A program made the translations under genes and the position numbers. Below are positions 9,865-18,257 of a DNA stretch of 64,000 nucleotides, piece after piece. The notes beneath the pieces are model-generated. The model had not been told where the DNA came from. It did not search any database and worked only from the letters and a program-made list of their open reading frames with translations. The number at the start of each line of letters is the position of its first letter. The stretch's first letter is position 1. Origin of the DNA: Enhydrobacter sp. (GTDB lineage Bacteria > Pseudomonadota > Alphaproteobacteria > Reyranellales > Reyranellaceae); the NCBI GenBank assembly GCA_025808875.1, contig CP075528.1, positions 124,001 to 188,000 of the forward strand, given 5' to 3'.

Positions 9865-10851
9865 TCAGCCCAAGCTCGGATCGACCGACAGAATGGTCTT
9901 GCCGGTTCCGTGACCGGAGAGCGCATATTCGAGTGCCTCGCGGTATTCGCCGAATGCGAAGACCCTGCCGACCGGTACGTTGAGCTCGCCCTTCGCGACC
10001 CAGGCGAGCAATTCGTCGAGTTCGCTGGCGGCGGCCTCGACCTCGAACACCGCGCTGAACTGACGGTAGTCTACTCCGATGAGGGCTGCTCCCTTGAGGA
10101 GTGGCAAGTTCACCGGCAAGGCCGGTATGTCGCCGCCGGCAAAGCCTACGATGAGGTAGCGCCCGCCCCATCCAAGCGACCGGAACGCAGGCTGCAGCAA
10201 TGGTCCGCTGACCGGATCGAAGACGACGTCGATGCCGCCCGGGGACGCCGCTTTCAACCGGTCCCGCCATCCTTCAACGGCCCGGTCGAGTGTGGCTCCT
10301 GCACCTGCCTGTGCAACGATGGCGCGCTTCTGCTCGGTCGAGGCGACACCGATGACATTCGCGCCGAGCAAGCGACCGACCTGGACTGCCGCCAATCCGA
10401 CTCCACCGGCCGCGCCGATCACCACCAAGGTCTCTCCCGCCTTGAGTCCGGCGCGATCGCGAAGACCGTGCAGGGCGGTGGCGTAATTGACTCGAAATCC
10501 GGCGGCCTGGTTCATGCTCATCCGGTCAGGCATGCGGCTGACGGTCCGTTCCGAGGCGATCGCGTACTCCGCAAAGCCGCCGCGTGCCTGCGCCAAGACA
10601 CGCTCTCCTATGGCGAATCCCGTGACCCCGGGCCCCAGCGCATCCACCAAGCCTGCGAGCTCGGCCCCGGGCACGTGAGGCAAGGATGGCTTGACCTGGT
10701 AGCGGCCGAGCGCAACCAGAGCGTCGACGAACCCGACCCCGCAAGCAGCGACCTTGACACGAACTTCGCCGTCGCCCGGCTGGGGCGCCGGCAGGTCGAC
10801 GACGGCATAGTTGTCGATAGAGCCGAGATCCGTGGTCTGTATAGCCTTCAT
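9865..10851 (-). CDS. NAD(P)H:quinone oxidoreductase, zinc-free MDR family
   Basis: Cytoplasmic NADPH-dependent quinone or enoyl reductase, 328 residues. Like QOR it lacks the structural zinc Cys cluster of alcohol dehydrogenases. The cofactor-binding loop GAAGGVG is at residues 146-152. The ATG at 10851 (MKAIQ) is chosen over an in-frame start at 11004 because MDR proteins begin this way and a dyad with a GAAGG ribosome site lies just upstream. It is last on a minus strand of catabolic genes but is separated by 204 bases from the ketopantoate-reductase-like gene, so it probably has its own promoter. Confidence 0.88.
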   Translation of the reverse strand: MKAIQTTDLGSIDNYAVVDLPAPQPGDGEVRVKVAACGVGFVDALVALGRYQVKPSLPHVPGAELAGLVDALGPGVTGFAIGERVLAQARGGFAEYAIASERTVSRMPDRMSMNQAAGFRVNYATALHGLRDRAGLKAGETLVVIGAAGGVGLAAVQVGRLLGANVIGVASTEQKRAIVAQAGAGATLDRAVEGWRDRLKAASPGGIDVVFDPVSGPLLQPAFRSLGWGGRYLIVGFAGGDIPALPVNLPLLKGAALIGVDYRQFSAVFEVEAAASELDELLAWVAKGELNVPVGRVFAFGEYREALEYALSGHGTGKTILSVDPSLG

Positions 10852-10853
10852 TG

Positions 10854-10869
10854 AGACGAACCTTCGTCT
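10854..10869 (-). promoter_or_regulatory. Perfect inverted repeat over the ribosome-binding region of the quinone reductase gene
   Basis: AGACGAA (10854-10860) and TTCGTCT (10863-10869) form a perfect 7-bp dyad around two bases, starting two bases before the ATG of the quinone oxidoreductase. On the minus strand the centre reads GAAGG, the only Shine-Dalgarno-like string. It can act as an operator for a dimeric repressor or as an RNA hairpin masking the ribosome site. No adjacent regulator gene is seen, so the binding protein is unknown. Confidence 0.45.
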
Positions 10870-11055
10870 TGAGGAACCGCGGCCATGCGTTGGCAGGTTG
10901 TGCTTGATGGTGGCGAGCCGCCGCAACATGAGCGCGGTCGATGCGGAACTCGAGAGGAAGCCTGGCGACGAGGTGACGGTTGCAACTGGGCGGCGCGTCG
11001 ACACGCGGTGCCCGGCTGGCCGTTCTCGTGTCCGCCGCCGGACTTCCGCTGAGGG

Positions 11056-12114
11056 CTACCCGCCGAGCAGGGCCGGTGCCGCCTCGAGCTCGCGGCGCTC
11101 GACCTTCTTCACGATCTCGGTGAGCCTGGCGTGGGTCGGGGCGGGCACGCCGATATGGGCACCGCGCTCGGCGACATAGCCGTTCATGAACTCGATCTCG
11201 GTGCGGCGTCCCTTGCGGATGTCCTGCGCCATCGACGGACGCTGGATGTCGGCGCGCGGGTTGACGTTGGAGCCCGGCCGCATCAGCGCCTCGATCTCGT
11301 CGAGCGCCGCCTTGTCGCCCTCCGACGCCTTGGCGAGCGTCTCGGGATCCATCTTGCCGATCTTCTCGATCTGGTAGCCGAGTGCCTGGCCGACGCGCAC
11401 CGCCTCGCCGCCGAGCTTGATCGAGAAGCGGCGGATCGCGTCGTTGCGGTCGCAGTCGGCGCCGGTGAGGCCGGTCGCGGCCGACACGCCGTTCTTCATG
11501 CCGTTCTGGCAGAGCTTCGACCAGCGCTCGCCCCACAGGTTGGTCGTGGTCTTGGCGCTGTCGATGCGCGCCACCATCTCGCGCAGCTCCTCGACCCGCC
11601 TTGTGATGCGGCCGTGCACCTCGCCGACCCGGAACACGGTGTGCTTGTCGCCGCCCCTGGCGACGGTGCGGCGGATGCGGGCGGCCTCGTACATGTCGAC
11701 CGAGATCAGCGAGGCCACCATGCCGACCGTCTTGCCCCAGCCGACCACGCCCGCGATGCGCTCCTCGTTCAGGCAGTTCTGCAGCGACACGACGTAGCCG
11801 TCGGGAGCGAGATACTGCTTGATCAGCGCCGTCGCCCATTCGGTGTCGTAGGACTTCATCGAGACGAAGGCGATGTCGATCGGCTTCTGGCGCGACAGCG
11901 ACTCGACCTCGGTCAGATGCATGGTCCTGGCTTTCGTGACCGTGATCTTTTCCTCCGGCGTGACGCCGTCGAGCTCGAGCCCGCGCTTGCGGATGGCCTC
12001 GATGTTCTCCGGCCAGAAATCGATCAGGGTCACGTCCTCGCCGGTATGCGCCAGCCATCCGCCGACATAGCCGCCCAACGCGCCCGTTCCGACCACCGCG
12101 ATCCGCTTGCCCAT
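11056..12114 (-). CDS. 2-dehydropantoate 2-reductase-like NAD(P)-dependent reductase (PanE/ApbA family)
   Basis: Reductase with an N-terminal Rossmann fold (V-V-G-T-G-A-L-G-G-Y-V-G, glycines 9, 11 and 14) and a helical C-terminal domain; the conserved Lys is in W-S-K-L-C-Q-N-G. At 352 residues it is longer than E. coli PanE (303), as in many paralogues acting on other 2-keto acids or beta-dicarbonyls. It lies among degradative genes rather than pantothenate genes, so a catabolic 2-oxo-acid reductase is likelier than vitamin synthesis. The start at 12114 gives the glycine motif in its proper N-terminal place; an extension to 12204 runs into the intergenic repeat. Confidence 0.82.
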   Translation of the reverse strand: MGKRIAVVGTGALGGYVGGWLAHTGEDVTLIDFWPENIEAIRKRGLELDGVTPEEKITVTKARTMHLTEVESLSRQKPIDIAFVSMKSYDTEWATALIKQYLAPDGYVVSLQNCLNEERIAGVVGWGKTVGMVASLISVDMYEAARIRRTVARGGDKHTVFRVGEVHGRITRRVEELREMVARIDSAKTTTNLWGERWSKLCQNGMKNGVSAATGLTGADCDRNDAIRRFSIKLGGEAVRVGQALGYQIEKIGKMDPETLAKASEGDKAALDEIEALMRPGSNVNPRADIQRPSMAQDIRKGRRTEIEFMNGYVAERGAHIGVPAPTHARLTEIVKKVERRELEAAPALLGG

Positions 12115-12138
12115 CCTACTCCTCCTCAAGGTTCCCCA

Positions 12139-12243
12139 CCTCATGCTGAGGAGGGCGCGCAGCGCCCGTCTCGAAGCATGGGCACCAACAAGACTGTATC
12201 CCACCCTTCGAGACGCGGCCTATGGCCGCTCCTCAGGGTGAGG
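12139..12243. repeat. Intergenic palindromic repeat, copy 1
   Basis: A 105-base imperfect inverted repeat. The left arm is CCTCATGCTGAGGAG followed by a small GGCGC/GCGCC hairpin and CGTCTCGAAGCATGGG. The right arm is its near-complement, with a CGGCC/GGCCG mini-hairpin, ending CTCCTCAGGGTGAGG. The arms flank about 18 unrelated bases. It sits between two genes of the same direction. A relative lies at 24271-24378. The layout resembles REP-like extragenic palindromes, common in this type of genome. Confidence 0.8.
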
Positions 12244-12248
12244 CCGAC

Positions 12249-13010
12249 CTAAGGCAGCTTGGCGAGGAACGCCTCGACCGCCTGATTGAACCGCGCGGGC
12301 TGGTGCAGGTTGGCTGCGTGGCCCGCGTCGGGAATGACCGCCTTGGCCGCTCCCGCGATCTTGGCCGCCATGTAGTCGGTGGCGGCGATGAAGTTGGTGT
12401 CGTCGGCGCCGACCAATACCAGGGTCGGCACTTTCACGCTCTCGAGCGACCGGATCACCCGGTCGTTCTGCTGGGCCAGCATGCCGCGCGCCGCCCGCGC
12501 CAGCCCGCTGGCGTCGCGATGCCGGGTGAGCTTGACCTCGTCGCTGGTGTTGAGCGCCGCGAGGCCGCGCGCCTCCAGGTCGGCCGCACGCTTGTGCGCC
12601 GTTTCGTTCCATTTGACGCGCGCTTCGTCTTTCTTGAAGCCGGGGCCGGTGTCGAACAGCATCAGCGCCCGCACGCGCTCGGGATGGGTGGCGTGGAAGG
12701 CGAGCGACATGTAGCCGCCCAGCGACAGGCCGGCGACGATGGCCTGCGCCGCGCCGACCCGGTCGAGCAGCGCCTTCATGTCAGCGACGGTGAGATCCTC
12801 CGAGTAAAGGCTCTGATCGGCCGGATAGTCGCTTTCGCCGTGGCCGCGCATGTCCCATACGACCACTTGGTAGCGGTCCTTCAGCGCCGCGATCTGGCCG
12901 TCCCACATGCGGCAGGTCGAGCTGTAGCCGTGGCTCAGCAGCAGTGTGGGTCCGCTGCCGTGCACCTCGTAGTGGATCTTCACGCCATTGCGGTCGAGCT
13001 TGGCCATCAT
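12249..13010 (-). CDS. Alpha/beta hydrolase
   Basis: Soluble hydrolase of 253 residues. It has an oxyanion-type H-G-Y-S motif near 27-30, strand-loop RGHGES at 55-60, nucleophile elbow G-L-S-L-G-G (Ser96), acid residue in the region V-G-A-D-D and the catalytic His in D-A-G-H-A (about 231). It resembles 3-oxoadipate enol-lactonase-like and ring-cleavage hydrolases. The ATG at 13010 overlaps the preceding gene's stop (ATGA); a second in-frame ATG at 13007 is the alternative. It is part of the minus-strand catabolic run and is coupled to the larger hydrolase upstream. Confidence 0.85.
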   Translation of the reverse strand: MMAKLDRNGVKIHYEVHGSGPTLLLSHGYSSTCRMWDGQIAALKDRYQVVVWDMRGHGESDYPADQSLYSEDLTVADMKALLDRVGAAQAIVAGLSLGGYMSLAFHATHPERVRALMLFDTGPGFKKDEARVKWNETAHKRAADLEARGLAALNTSDEVKLTRHRDASGLARAARGMLAQQNDRVIRSLESVKVPTLVLVGADDTNFIAATDYMAAKIAGAAKAVIPDAGHAANLHQPARFNQAVEAFLAKLP

Positions 13011-14797
13011 TCCCTCACGCGCGTTTCGGCGCGTGCCTTCTCGAGATAGCGGTCGGCGTCTTCCTGCAGCAGGAAGCGCTCCTTCATCAGTCGATCGACC
13101 GCGGCCTGCACCTGGCTGACATAGTCGGCACGGTTCGGGTAGCGCGCGGCGATCCTGTCGACCGGGAAGGGCAGGCAGGAGCCGTCGCGGTCGGCGAGCT
13201 CGCCCCGGGGATAGGGCGGCTTGTACTCGTTCCAGCCGGTGTAGGTGGCGAGCGGCACGGCGATGTCGGGCAGGCGAATGCCCGCGACCTCGTTGCCGTC
13301 CTCGTCGACGCGCGAGACCAGGATCCGGCGCTCGCCCACCCGGTTCGCCCGCCTGACCACGGCCGCGCCGGGCAGGTCCGGAAAGCCGGTCTTGTCGGGC
13401 TCGACCAGGGTGCCGTCGGCGAGCCGCGGCACGCGGCTGGCCGGCGGCGCCGTGCCCGACACGACCCAGTCGTCGAGCGCCGTCAGCAGGGCGCGCACCG
13501 CCGGCATCGGATTGTGCGGGTTGCGCGGATTGACGTTGGGGCCGTTGTCGGACGGTGCGCCGGCGCGTCCGCCGTGCTGGGTGCCGGCGATCATGTAGAC
13601 CCGGCTGTTCGCCGGCAGATCGACGTCCGTCGTGCCGGCCGGGTCGGTGGTGAGCAGCGAGGCGCCCTTCTGCCAGTATTCGGTCGAGGTGTTGGTCTCG
13701 ATCAGCCTGGGGTCGCAACCGTCGCCGCGGAGCAGCGATGCCTTCTGCCGCGTGATCGGATCCTCGAGCGTCGCGGTCGAGAAGGGGAACCAGGCCTCGG
13801 GATAGTCGTGATCCTCATGCTGGGTGTTGGTGCGCGCGGGCTGGCCGAACGGCACGTTGAAGTAGAGCCGGCCGACGCCCGCGATGTGGCTCAGGATGCC
13901 GTCGAACACGACGCGGCCCTGTTCGTCGCGATTGAAGCCCTCCGACACGTGATGGCGCAGGTAACGGCCGGCCTGGCTGAAGCCGATGGCGAGCGCGTGG
14001 CGGATCGGTCCGCCGGTCGCGGCCAGCGCCTTCGGATCGTGGCGCAGGAAGCTCACGAAATCGCGCGTCGCGGCGAAGCCCAGCCCCTGCACCTTGGGAT
14101 TGCTCGCCGAATAGCTGAACTCGTAGAGGAAGCCGGGCCGCGGCGCGCCGTCGGCCGGCTTGATGCTGCGCCCGTCGACCTGCACCCAGGCGACGTCCTG
14201 CGGCGGATCGGCCTGGCGTTCGCGCACCGTGAGGCGCGCGCCGTCCGCCGACGCCATCTCGTGGCTGAGCTTGAAAGTCTCGAGGATGCCGGCGCGCGTG
14301 CCCGAGACGAACTCGTCCGCGATCGTCCGCACGATCGGCTTTCCGTCATCGGTGGCGACCGGCGCGCCGAGGCCCAATCCGAGATTGGCGCGCGGCGCGT
14401 CGGGATCCCAGCCCGACCAGACGACGGTATAGCCCCGTCGCAGCGGGAAGCCGTTGCCAAGATCGGCCACGGTCTTCGGATCGTTCATGCCCTGCGGGCC
14501 GTCGCAGAGATTGCCGATCAGCATCTTGCGGCCGCGATTGTTGACCTCGTAGAGGATGCGGCCGTTGCCCGCGGCCGCATCCCTCGGCCGCAGGAGGTAG
14601 AAATCCGTCGCATACTCGACCTTGCCGCGCGCGTTGCGCGGCGCCCGGTCGATCAGGGCGATGCGCCGGCTCGCCTCGGCCCGCGGGTCGATCTCGCCGC
14701 GCGCCACGCCGATCACCTTTTCATAGGCGCCCGTTGCGCCGAAGGCCGCGCCGTCGGCCAGCGCCTCGACGCGCCCGATCGTGACGTCGACGATCAC
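13007..14797 (-). CDS. Alpha/beta hydrolase domain-containing protein (large, PF20091-like)
   Basis: A 596-residue protein with a nucleophile elbow G-F-S-Q-A-G (Ser274) deep in the chain, as in the large alpha/beta-hydrolase-domain family of unknown substrate. The N-terminal part (E-V-N-N-R-G-R-K, about 84-91) and the D-L-P-A-N-S-R-V-Y-M-I-A-G-T-Q-H block near residue 400, possibly holding the catalytic His, are conserved in that family. Translation starts at GTG 14797, which overlaps the VOC gene stop (GTGA). No clear signal peptide is visible. Together with the flavoprotein and VOC gene it suggests degradation of an organic acid or ester. Confidence 0.78.
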   Translation of the reverse strand: MIVDVTIGRVEALADGAAFGATGAYEKVIGVARGEIDPRAEASRRIALIDRAPRNARGKVEYATDFYLLRPRDAAAGNGRILYEVNNRGRKMLIGNLCDGPQGMNDPKTVADLGNGFPLRRGYTVVWSGWDPDAPRANLGLGLGAPVATDDGKPIVRTIADEFVSGTRAGILETFKLSHEMASADGARLTVRERQADPPQDVAWVQVDGRSIKPADGAPRPGFLYEFSYSASNPKVQGLGFAATRDFVSFLRHDPKALAATGGPIRHALAIGFSQAGRYLRHHVSEGFNRDEQGRVVFDGILSHIAGVGRLYFNVPFGQPARTNTQHEDHDYPEAWFPFSTATLEDPITRQKASLLRGDGCDPRLIETNTSTEYWQKGASLLTTDPAGTTDVDLPANSRVYMIAGTQHGGRAGAPSDNGPNVNPRNPHNPMPAVRALLTALDDWVVSGTAPPASRVPRLADGTLVEPDKTGFPDLPGAAVVRRANRVGERRILVSRVDEDGNEVAGIRLPDIAVPLATYTGWNEYKPPYPRGELADRDGSCLPFPVDRIAARYPNRADYVSQVQAAVDRLMKERFLLQEDADRYLEKARAETRVRE

Positions 14798-15198
14798 GAC
14801 GGCGGCGGGAAGTTCAGCTCGACACCGATTCCGTCGGGATCGTAGAGGAAGATCTGCTGGCCGCCGGTGCGCGGGATAACCTGCTCGCGGAACTTCACCT
14901 TCCGGCGCTTGAGCTTGCGGCGGACGCCGGCGATGTCGGTGGCGGCGAAGGCGATGTGGTCGAAGCGGCCGGTGTCCTTGAACTTCTTCCTGGTGCCGCG
15001 CACGACGATGCCCTCGCGCGGCTTGCGCTTGCCGAGCAGGTGCACGGTCGGCACGCCGCCGGAATAGAGCCAGTAGCCGGGGAAGCCGAGCGGCGGGCGA
15101 TCGCCGTTCTTCAGCCCCAGCACCTCGCAGTAGAATTTCCTGGTCTTCTCGAGATTGGACGGCTCGATCGTGTAGTGCTGCAGGACGCCAAGCGGCAT
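14794..15198 (-). CDS. VOC-family protein (glyoxalase/dioxygenase fold)
   Basis: Small metal-binding protein of 134 residues with the vicinal-oxygen-chelate fold. Predicted ligands are the His in Q-H-Y-T-I (8), the His in F-D-H-I-A-F (about 82) and the Glu in G-V-E-L-N-F (about 127). Many family members are extradiol-type dioxygenases, glyoxalases or epimerases; this one is a single module pair and its reaction cannot be told. It is 22 bases downstream of the acyl-CoA-dehydrogenase-like gene and is coupled to the next gene. Confidence 0.8.
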   Translation of the reverse strand: MPLGVLQHYTIEPSNLEKTRKFYCEVLGLKNGDRPPLGFPGYWLYSGGVPTVHLLGKRKPREGIVVRGTRKKFKDTGRFDHIAFAATDIAGVRRKLKRRKVKFREQVIPRTGGQQIFLYDPDGIGVELNFPPPS

Positions 15199-15220
15199 GG
15201 TGTGCTCCCTAAACTCTCGT

Positions 15221-16423
15221 TCAAACCCAGGTGAGATCGGCTTCGGCGCCCAGCATCCAGGCGCCGACGGTCTCGAAGTGCGAGAGGCGACCCTGCAGTT
15301 GCTGGGTCACGGTATGGATGTCGCGGAAGCGCCGCTCCAGCGGATGGTTCTCGAAGATCGCCGTCGCGCCCGCCGCGTTGTAGGCGAAGTCGACGGCCTC
15401 TCGCGCGCGGTGGATGGCGTTGGTCGAGACCATGCGGATGGTGATGCGATGGTCGACGCCGAGCGTGCCGCCGCCGCGGATCTCCTTCCAGATCGCCGCC
15501 AACTCCTGCACCAGCAGGGCGCGCGCCGAGCGCACCGCCACCTCGGCCTGCGCGAAGTTGGTCTGCACCACGGCGCTGTCGCGGATCGGGTTCCTGCCGC
15601 CACGCGGCACCTTGGTGCGCGCGGTCTCGGCGAAATTGTCGAGCGCCGCCCGGGCGATGCCGAGCGCCACGCCGGCGAAGCCGACCTCGTAGCAGGTCAG
15701 CGCCGACATGCAGTAGAGCGGGCCCGCTTCGCGGCGCTCGTTGTCGGGATGGGCGTAGTCGCGGCCGAAGGAACGGCCGGCCGGCACGAAATGATCGGTG
15801 AGCGCGAACTGGTCCGACGCCGTGCCGCGCAGCCCGACGACGTTCCAGATGTCGGTCCAGGCCACGTCGGACGCCGGCACCAGGAACGTGCGCTCGACGG
15901 GCCGGCCGTTCGGGCCGAGCCGGCGCGTGCCGTCCGCCGCGTGGACCGGGCAGTGCGCGCCGAGCCATGTGGCGTGACGGCCGCCCGAGGCGAAGGCCCA
16001 CGTGCCGGTGATCCGATGGCCGCCCTCGCATTCGACGGCGCGGGCCGGACCGGGGCCCCAGGCGAGCACGGCGTGCGCCTCGCCGAAGATTTCGCGCGCC
16101 ACGGCCGGCTCGAGATAGGCCGCCGTCATGGCGCAGCCGCCGGCCTGGCTCAGGCACCAGGCGGTCGAGGCGTCGCCGCGCGCGATCGTCTCGATGACGT
16201 GGAAGAACGTCACCGGGTCGGTCTCCTCGCCGCCGATCGAACGCGGCAGGAGCAAGCGGAAGAGACGGGCCTCGTGCAGGCGGTCGAGCAGGGATGGCGG
16301 CAGGCGCCGCCGCTGTTCGATGTCGTCGGCCGCCGCTTCGACGACCGGCCGCAGCGCCTCGGCCCGCGACACCACGATAGGGTCGCCGGCGAACTCGTCC
16401 GCGGAGGCGGTCAACGTGTCCAC
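15221..16423 (-). CDS. Acyl-CoA-dehydrogenase-family flavoprotein, likely flavin-dependent monooxygenase
   Basis: A 400-residue protein with the acyl-CoA dehydrogenase fold: N-terminal helical domain, central beta region (ITGTWAFASGG at about 136-146) and C-terminal helix bundle. The lack of the usual catalytic Glu segment and similarity in layout to HsaA/DszC-type enzymes suggest it hydroxylates a substrate with FMNH2/FADH2 rather than dehydrogenating an acyl-CoA. It begins the minus-strand catabolic run and is divergent from the oxaloacetate-decarboxylase-like gene. A small reductase partner is not adjacent. Substrate unknown. Confidence 0.8.
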   Translation of the reverse strand: MDTLTASADEFAGDPIVVSRAEALRPVVEAAADDIEQRRRLPPSLLDRLHEARLFRLLLPRSIGGEETDPVTFFHVIETIARGDASTAWCLSQAGGCAMTAAYLEPAVAREIFGEAHAVLAWGPGPARAVECEGGHRITGTWAFASGGRHATWLGAHCPVHAADGTRRLGPNGRPVERTFLVPASDVAWTDIWNVVGLRGTASDQFALTDHFVPAGRSFGRDYAHPDNERREAGPLYCMSALTCYEVGFAGVALGIARAALDNFAETARTKVPRGGRNPIRDSAVVQTNFAQAEVAVRSARALLVQELAAIWKEIRGGGTLGVDHRITIRMVSTNAIHRAREAVDFAYNAAGATAIFENHPLERRFRDIHTVTQQLQGRLSHFETVGAWMLGAEADLTWV

Positions 16424-16462
16424 GGCACGCCTCTGTCCCTGGTTTCCATCCCGGCCGAAATA

Positions 16463-16478
16463 CTAGCGAGCGTGCTAG
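16463..16478. promoter_or_regulatory. Inverted repeat in a divergent promoter region
   Basis: CTAGC (16463-16467) and GCTAG (16474-16478) form a 5-bp dyad spaced by six bases. It lies in the 84-base gap between the flavoprotein gene (minus) and the PEP-mutase-family gene (plus). The CTAG core is rare in GC-rich genomes, which makes the site stand out. A role as operator is a guess. Confidence 0.3.
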
Positions 16479-16507
16479 GGTCCCGCCAATCCTAGAAGGG
16501 GAACGAG

Positions 16508-17365
16508 ATGAACTGGGCCGACCGACGCGGGCGTTTTCGCGCCCTTCTGCAGAGCGAGCGCTGCTATCACCCCGGCTCGGTGTACGACGCGATCTCGGCG
16601 CGCATCGCCGAGGATCTCGGCTTCGAGATCGGCATGTTCGCCGGCTCGGTGGCCTCGATGACGGTGCTGGGCGCGCCCGATCTGATCGTGCTGACCCTGA
16701 GCGAGTTCGCCGGCCAGGCCTATCGCATCAACCGCGCCGGAAATCTGCCGCTGCTGGTCGACGCCGACCACGGCTACGGCAATGCGCTGAACGTCAAGCG
16801 CACGGTCGAGGAGCTGGAGACGGCGGGAGTGGCCTGCCTCAGCATCGAGGACACCGAGCTGCCCACGCCGTTCGGCACCACCCGGCCGCGTCTCGTCTCC
16901 CTCGCCGAAGGCGTCGGCAAGATGAAGGCGGCGCTGGCGGGCCGGCAGGATCCGTCGCTCTGCATCGCCGGCCGCACCAGCGCCGTGCAGGTCACCGGAC
17001 TCGAGGATGCGATCGCCCGCGCCCGGGCCTACCAGGAGGTGGGCGTCGATGCGCTGTTCATGGTCGGCGTGCGCGCGCGGGCCGAGCTCGACGCGATCTC
17101 GGCGGCGACCCGCCTGCCGCTCATCCTGGGCGGCGGCACGCCCGAGCTCTCCGACCGCGACTACCTCGGGTCGCGCCGCGTGCGCGTCGCCCTGCAGGGA
17201 CACCAGCCCTTCGCCGCCGCCGTGAAGGCGGTGCACGACACCTTGAAGGCGCTGCGCGAGGGCACGCCGCCCGCCAAGCTCGCGGGCGTCGCCGACGCCG
17301 AGCTGATGAAGCGCGTCACCCGCGAGGGCGACTACGGGGCCTGGACGAAGACGTTTCTTTCGTGA
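16508..17365 (+). CDS. Isocitrate lyase/PEP mutase family protein, oxaloacetate-decarboxylase-like
   Basis: A 285-residue TIM-barrel enzyme. Acidic metal-site residues are D85 and D87 in VDADHGYGN and E114-D115 in IEDTELP. The catalytic Cys loop of isocitrate lyase is absent and the sequence after the ED pair reads P-T-P-F-G, as in the Pseudomonas PA4872 oxaloacetate decarboxylase group. The expected reaction is Mg-dependent oxaloacetate to pyruvate plus CO2. A ribosome site (AGAAGGGG) precedes the ATG. It converges with no gap on the transglutaminase gene. Confidence 0.83.
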   Translation: MNWADRRGRFRALLQSERCYHPGSVYDAISARIAEDLGFEIGMFAGSVASMTVLGAPDLIVLTLSEFAGQAYRINRAGNLPLLVDADHGYGNALNVKRTVEELETAGVACLSIEDTELPTPFGTTRPRLVSLAEGVGKMKAALAGRQDPSLCIAGRTSAVQVTGLEDAIARARAYQEVGVDALFMVGVRARAELDAISAATRLPLILGGGTPELSDRDYLGSRRVRVALQGHQPFAAAVKAVHDTLKALREGTPPAKLAGVADAELMKRVTREGDYGAWTKTFLS

Positions 17366-17366
17366 C

Positions 17367-18251
17367 TCAGCCCATCGGCACCAGGTTGACGTCGACGCCG
17401 TAGGAGTGGGCGCCGCCGCCGAGGATGACGCCGCGCAGCGGGCTGACGTCGGAGAAGTCGCGGCCCCAGGCGACGGCGACGTGGTCCTCGCACACGATCA
17501 GGTCGTTGGTCGGATCGAGATGGACCCAGCCGGTCGGCGCGCCGCACCACACCGCGACCCAGGCGTGGCTGGCGTCGCTGCCGCGCAGCTCGATCTCCTC
17601 CTGGATATGGACGGTGCGGATGTAGCCCGAGACGTAGCCCGCGGCGAGGCCGTGCGCGCGCAGCGCGGCGATCATGACGTGGGCGAAATCCTGGCAGACG
17701 CCCGCCTTGCCGGCGAAGACCTGCGACAGCGGCGTGCTGATGTCGGTGGCGCCGGGGTGATACTCGAAATCCTGCCTGATGCGGGTGGTGAGCTCGCGCG
17801 CCGCCTCGAGGACCGGACGTCCCGGCGCGAACGACGCGGCGCCGTAGTCGCGCAGCGCCGGATCGAAGGGCAGCAGCGGCGAATCGTGCACGAACTCGCT
17901 GGCCTCGATCGCGGTCGGCTGCGGGAAGCCGTCGCCGCGCAGCGTCGCCCGCAGCTCCTCCCAGGCCGGGGTCTCCCGCGCCGGCGGCGGGTCGGGGAAG
18001 CGCACGTCGACGGCGGCGCGCACCTCGATGTCGAAGCGGTTGTGCGGCGCGTCGAGGCGATAGATGTCGATGTGGTTGCCGAAATGGTCGACGTGCTGGA
18101 TCGCCATCGCCGGCTCGGGGCGGGTGGCGATGGAGATCGCGCTCACCTTCTGGCCGGCGAACGCGCGGGCGCGCAGGTGCGCGATGTGATGCGCCGAGTC
18201 GACGCTGCTGGCGTAGCTGTAGTGGGTGCGATGGGAGAGCAGGTACTGCAC
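17367..18251 (-). CDS. Transglutaminase-like cysteine peptidase/amidase
   Basis: A 294-residue protein with a bacterial transglutaminase N-terminal beta domain (about 1-85) and a transglutaminase core. The triad is visible: C186 in G-K-A-G-V-C-Q-D-F, H229 in D-A-S-H-A-W and D246 in H-L-D-P-T-N-D. There is no signal peptide, so it is probably cytoplasmic. It is last in the minus-strand cluster, six bases after the ATP-grasp/alpha-E gene. In related clusters such proteins are predicted to cleave or rearrange peptide or isopeptide bonds formed by the ligase. Confidence 0.9.
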   Translation of the reverse strand: MQYLLSHRTHYSYASSVDSAHHIAHLRARAFAGQKVSAISIATRPEPAMAIQHVDHFGNHIDIYRLDAPHNRFDIEVRAAVDVRFPDPPPARETPAWEELRATLRGDGFPQPTAIEASEFVHDSPLLPFDPALRDYGAASFAPGRPVLEAARELTTRIRQDFEYHPGATDISTPLSQVFAGKAGVCQDFAHVMIAALRAHGLAAGYVSGYIRTVHIQEEIELRGSDASHAWVAVWCGAPTGWVHLDPTNDLIVCEDHVAVAWGRDFSDVSPLRGVILGGGAHSYGVDVNLVPMG

Positions 18252-18257
18252 GGTCAG

